Origin: Solirubrobacterales bacterium
Lineage (GTDB): Bacteria > Actinomycetota > Thermoleophilia > Solirubrobacterales > 70-9
Assembly: GCA_030152505.1 (NCBI GenBank)
Contig: JASLJO010000224.1
Coordinates: 1 to 7,600 of the forward strand
DNA: 7,600 bases
Direction of reading: 5' to 3'
A program made the translations under genes and the position numbers. Of this stretch, positions 5,080 to 7,600 are shown piece after piece; position 1 is the stretch's first letter; the number at the start of each line of letters is the position of its first letter. Below the pieces are notes generated by a model. It was not told where the DNA came from. It made no database searches and saw only the letters and a list, made by a program, of their open reading frames with translations.

Positions 5080-7600
5080 GTGAGAAGCCACGCGAAGGCA
5101 TCGTCGGTGGGATCGAACCCGGGCCGGGGCGAGAGCCGCCGCCCTGTCCGTCACTCCGGCGTACTCGCCGCGCTGTTCGTGGCCCTCGTGGCGGCAGCAT
5201 GCCTTCTTCCCGGATCGGCCTCGGCGATCGAATTCCGCACCCAGACCGACTCCTTCGGACCGGACGGCACCTCGGGCACGAGCTTCGAAGTGCTCGGCCC
5301 GCTCGCCTTTGACCAAGGCAACGGACATCTCTACGGCTATGACCAGGAAGCGGGGCAGCTCTATGGCTTCGATGCCTCCACGCCGGGCAGCCATCCGGAA
5401 CTCGGCGGCAGCTTTCCGATGAGCAGGACGTCCGGCTATGAAGACGATCTCGCCGTCGACAGCTCCTCCCACCATCTCTTCCAGACCAGCCACAGCGGCC
5501 ACCAGCTGCTCGGCTTCGACGAAAGCGGCGCCGCGCTCCCGGGCTTCCCGATCAGCGGCTTCAGCTACATCTGCGGCGTCACCGTCGATGACGACGGCGA
5601 CGTCTGGATCTCTGACGGAGAAGAAGTCAGGGAGTACAGCTCCGCCGGTGCGCTCATCAAAACCATCTCCGTCAGCGGGGAACCCTGCCGCATAGCAGTC
5701 GACGCGGAAGAGAACGTCTTCATCGGCATCTACTTCGGCCCCGTCGTGAAGTACACCGCTGCCAGCGGCTACACGGCGTCCTCCACCATCGACGGCGAAT
5801 TCAACTACGCGATCGCGCTCAGCCGCTCCGCGAAAGAACTCTTCGTCGCCCACTTCAAATCGATCGCTGCCTTCGACACCGAGACCGGGGCGCTGCTCTA
5901 CGAATTCGGCGAAACCGTCCCCGGCAATGAATACATCGGCGAATTCGGCGGCATCACGGTCGACGAAGCAACGGAAGAAGTCTTCGTCTCCGACTCCGGT
6001 CACGACAAGATCGACGTCTTCGGCCCCCCGGCCGCGGTGCCGAAAGTCAACACCGACGCCGCGACCGGTGTCACCACGAGCGAAGCGACCGTCCACGGCA
6101 CGATCAACCCCAAGGGAGTCGCGGTCGAAGGCTGCCACTTCGAGGTCGTGCCGGCAGCGCAGTTCGGCGCCAGCGAATTCAAAAACGTCACCGCGGCCCA
6201 GGAATACCCCTGCGTCCCCGCCGCCGGCTCGATCCCGGCCGACTCCGAACCGCACTCGGTCAGCGCGTCAGTCACCGGCCTCAGCCCGGCGACGCGCTAC
6301 CACTACCGCCTCGTCGCCGTCAACGCGGTCGGCGAAGCCCAGGCGACCAGCCGGACCTTCACCACCGGGCCGGTCGCGCCGCTGGTGGTCGAAGAGTCGG
6401 TCGAAGCGGTCGGCACGACCGAGGCGACCGTGGCCGCCAAGATCAACCCCAGAGGTGGAAGCACCACCTACCACCTCGAGTACGGGACCACCGAAGCCTA
6501 TGGGCAGAGCAGCGCCGAGAGTGCCCCGTTCGGTTTTCCGACCGACAACAGCAAACACCCGGTCAGCGTCCACATCGGCGGCCTCAGCCCCTCGACCGTC
6601 TACCACTTCCGCTTCGTCGCCACCAATGAAGTTGGCGATGCCGAAGGGCCCGACACGACCTTCGCCACCTACCCGGCTACCGCCGCGCCCAGCCCCGGCT
6701 CATGCCCCGACGAACGGTTCCGCACCGGCTTCAGCGAACGCCTGTCTGACTGCCGCGCCTATGAGCAGGCCACGCCAATCGACAAGCACGGCTCCGACGC
6801 ACAAATCGTGTACAACCAAGTCGGCGTCTCCTCCTCGGGCGATCGCTTCACCTTCTTCGCCACCGGCGGCCTGCCGACCAGCGGCGGCCTCTCCTCGATC
6901 GTCCCCTTCATCGCCACCCGTGGCCCCGACGGCTGGAGCACCGACGGCCTGCTGCCTCTCGGCGGCACGACCTACTTCGGCGAAACGCTCGGCACCAGCC
7001 AAGATCTCTCGGCCGTCCTGGTAGCCGGCGAAGGCCCCGGCGGCGTCGGCAAGCAGATCCTCGTCCGCGACAGCGACACGGCCACCTTCCTGCCCGGTCC
7101 TTCCTACGTGCAGAACATCTTCCCGCATCTCGCGGGCTTCAGCGGGGACCCGGCGCACCTGGCCTTTACGAGCACTCACAAGCTTCTCCCCGAAGCGCTC
7201 GAAGGGAAGCTCAACCTCTATGACCTCGACCATGGCGCCCTCACGCTCGCCGACCGCGTCCCCGCCGGCTCGGCGACGAGCTGCGACGACGAAGCCGGTC
7301 CAGCCTGCGTCGTTCCGGCGGAGGGTTCGAACGGAGTCATTTTGGAAGAAACCGTTACTTCCAGCTCGGGGATCATCCCCAGGCACCTGATCTCGCGGAG
7401 CGGCTCGCGGGAGTTCTTCTGGGTGCCGACCGGGCCCTTCTCGCCGTCTGGCCGTATCTACGTGCGCGAGGACGGCTCCAAGACGACCTGGATCTCCGCC
7501 TCGCAGCGGACGACGCCAGACCCTAACGGCGAGAAGCCCGCCACTTTCTGGAGCGCCACGCCGGATGGCTCGAAGGTCTTCTTCACCAGCTGCGAGAAGC
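5080..7600 (+). CDS. Large secreted beta-propeller / Fn3 protein, 3' end beyond the window
   Basis: An open frame of 840 codons with no stop before the right edge. Residues 1-49 form a long signal peptide: an arginine-rich N region, hydrophobic core GVLAALFVALVAAACLL, and cleavage expected at GSASA|IEF. About 72-316 is an NHL-like propeller with blades such as GVTVDDDGDVWISDG and GGITVDEATEEVFVSDSG. Two Fn3-like domains follow at about 320-430 and 436-530, each ending GLSPxTxYHxRxVA. Residues 541-571 form a compact cysteine module (SCPDERFRTG, then DCRAYE and a DKHGSD tail). From about 578 onward come WD40/TolB-like propeller strands (SGDRFTFFATGG, PDGSKVFFTS). From memory this order is common in Solirubrobacterales, where the family is large and uncharacterised. 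No enzyme motif is visible; a surface-adhesion or polymer-binding role is a guess. Its glutamate codons are mainly GAA, unlike the neighbouring genes. The GTG start is supported by AAGGAG at 5066-5071. Confidence 0.9.
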   Translation, partial: MRSHAKASSVGSNPGRGESRRPVRHSGVLAALFVALVAAACLLPGSASAIEFRTQTDSFGPDGTSGTSFEVLGPLAFDQGNGHLYGYDQEAGQLYGFDASTPGSHPELGGSFPMSRTSGYEDDLAVDSSSHHLFQTSHSGHQLLGFDESGAALPGFPISGFSYICGVTVDDDGDVWISDGEEVREYSSAGALIKTISVSGEPCRIAVDAEENVFIGIYFGPVVKYTAASGYTASSTIDGEFNYAIALSRSAKELFVAHFKSIAAFDTETGALLYEFGETVPGNEYIGEFGGITVDEATEEVFVSDSGHDKIDVFGPPAAVPKVNTDAATGVTTSEATVHGTINPKGVAVEGCHFEVVPAAQFGASEFKNVTAAQEYPCVPAAGSIPADSEPHSVSASVTGLSPATRYHYRLVAVNAVGEAQATSRTFTTGPVAPLVVEESVEAVGTTEATVAAKINPRGGSTTYHLEYGTTEAYGQSSAESAPFGFPTDNSKHPVSVHIGGLSPSTVYHFRFVATNEVGDAEGPDTTFATYPATAAPSPGSCPDERFRTGFSERLSDCRAYEQATPIDKHGSDAQIVYNQVGVSSSGDRFTFFATGGLPTSGGLSSIVPFIATRGPDGWSTDGLLPLGGTTYFGETLGTSQDLSAVLVAGEGPGGVGKQILVRDSDTATFLPGPSYVQNIFPHLAGFSGDPAHLAFTSTHKLLPEALEGKLNLYDLDHGALTLADRVPAGSATSCDDEAGPACVVPAEGSNGVILEETVTSSSGIIPRHLISRSGSREFFWVPTGPFSPSGRIYVREDGSKTTWISASQRTTPDPNGEKPATFWSATPDGSKVFFTSCEK

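Noticed and set aside
4922..5083. 53-codon + strand frame whose TGA overlaps the propeller gene's GTG (GTGA), resembling a coupled leader peptide
   Set aside because: Its ATG lies inside the promoter, upstream of the expected start site; there is no ribosome site, and the product is a charged, low-complexity sequence. It could be revived if the real transcript starts further upstream.
4960..6255. - strand open frame of 431 codons opposite the propeller protein
   Set aside because: It has atypical composition and no motif, whereas the + frame has AAGGAG, a signal peptide, NHL blades and Fn3 domains and stays open to the window edge.

Overview
High-GC DNA of actinobacterial character. The last gene has an N-terminal NHL-like propeller, two Fn3-like domains and a 'CRAYE' cysteine module. 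From memory this plan is typical of Thermoleophilia (Solirubrobacterales and relatives), so that class is my best guess, by inference only. No mobile element, CRISPR array, integrase or rRNA was seen. The window reads as ordinary chromosome carrying several regulators and two exported proteins.

Layout, left to right. (1) Positions 1-78 hold a 5'-truncated tRNA-Ser(CGA) on the + strand. (2) Positions 92-1761 on the - strand hold a two-gene operon: a small DGPF/YCII protein followed, with a 4-base GTGA overlap, by an ECF42-type sigma factor with a long C-terminal helical extension. A TGTCGA-N17-CGTC promoter, matching the ECF42 target motif as I remember it, lies directly upstream and suggests autoregulation. 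(3) Positions 1828-2568 on the - strand encode a secreted RTX-like protein in which the hydrophobic position of the nonapeptide repeat is mostly cysteine, giving seven cysteines spaced exactly nine residues apart. (4) Positions 2610-4268 on the + strand encode a two-GAF HisKA_3 histidine kinase that keeps the DevS/DosT-type heme-ligand histidine and distal tyrosine at the same spacing. It is probably translated from a leaderless mRNA. (5) Positions 4227-4856 on the - strand encode a NarL/LuxR-type response regulator, convergent with the kinase and overlapping its 3' end by 42 bp. (6) Positions 4857-5079 are a divergent intergenic region with a good sigma70-like promoter and two short palindromes. 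(7) From 5080 to beyond the right edge, on the + strand, lies a large secreted beta-propeller/Fn3 protein. It is open at the window end.

Likely working picture (inference): the kinase and response regulator form a two-component system that may sense a gas or redox signal. Both flank directly onto genes for exported proteins: the kinase is divergent from the RTX-like gene, and the regulator is divergent from the propeller protein. These two are plausible targets. The sigma/DGPF operon is a separate, self-contained circuit with no anti-sigma gene in view.
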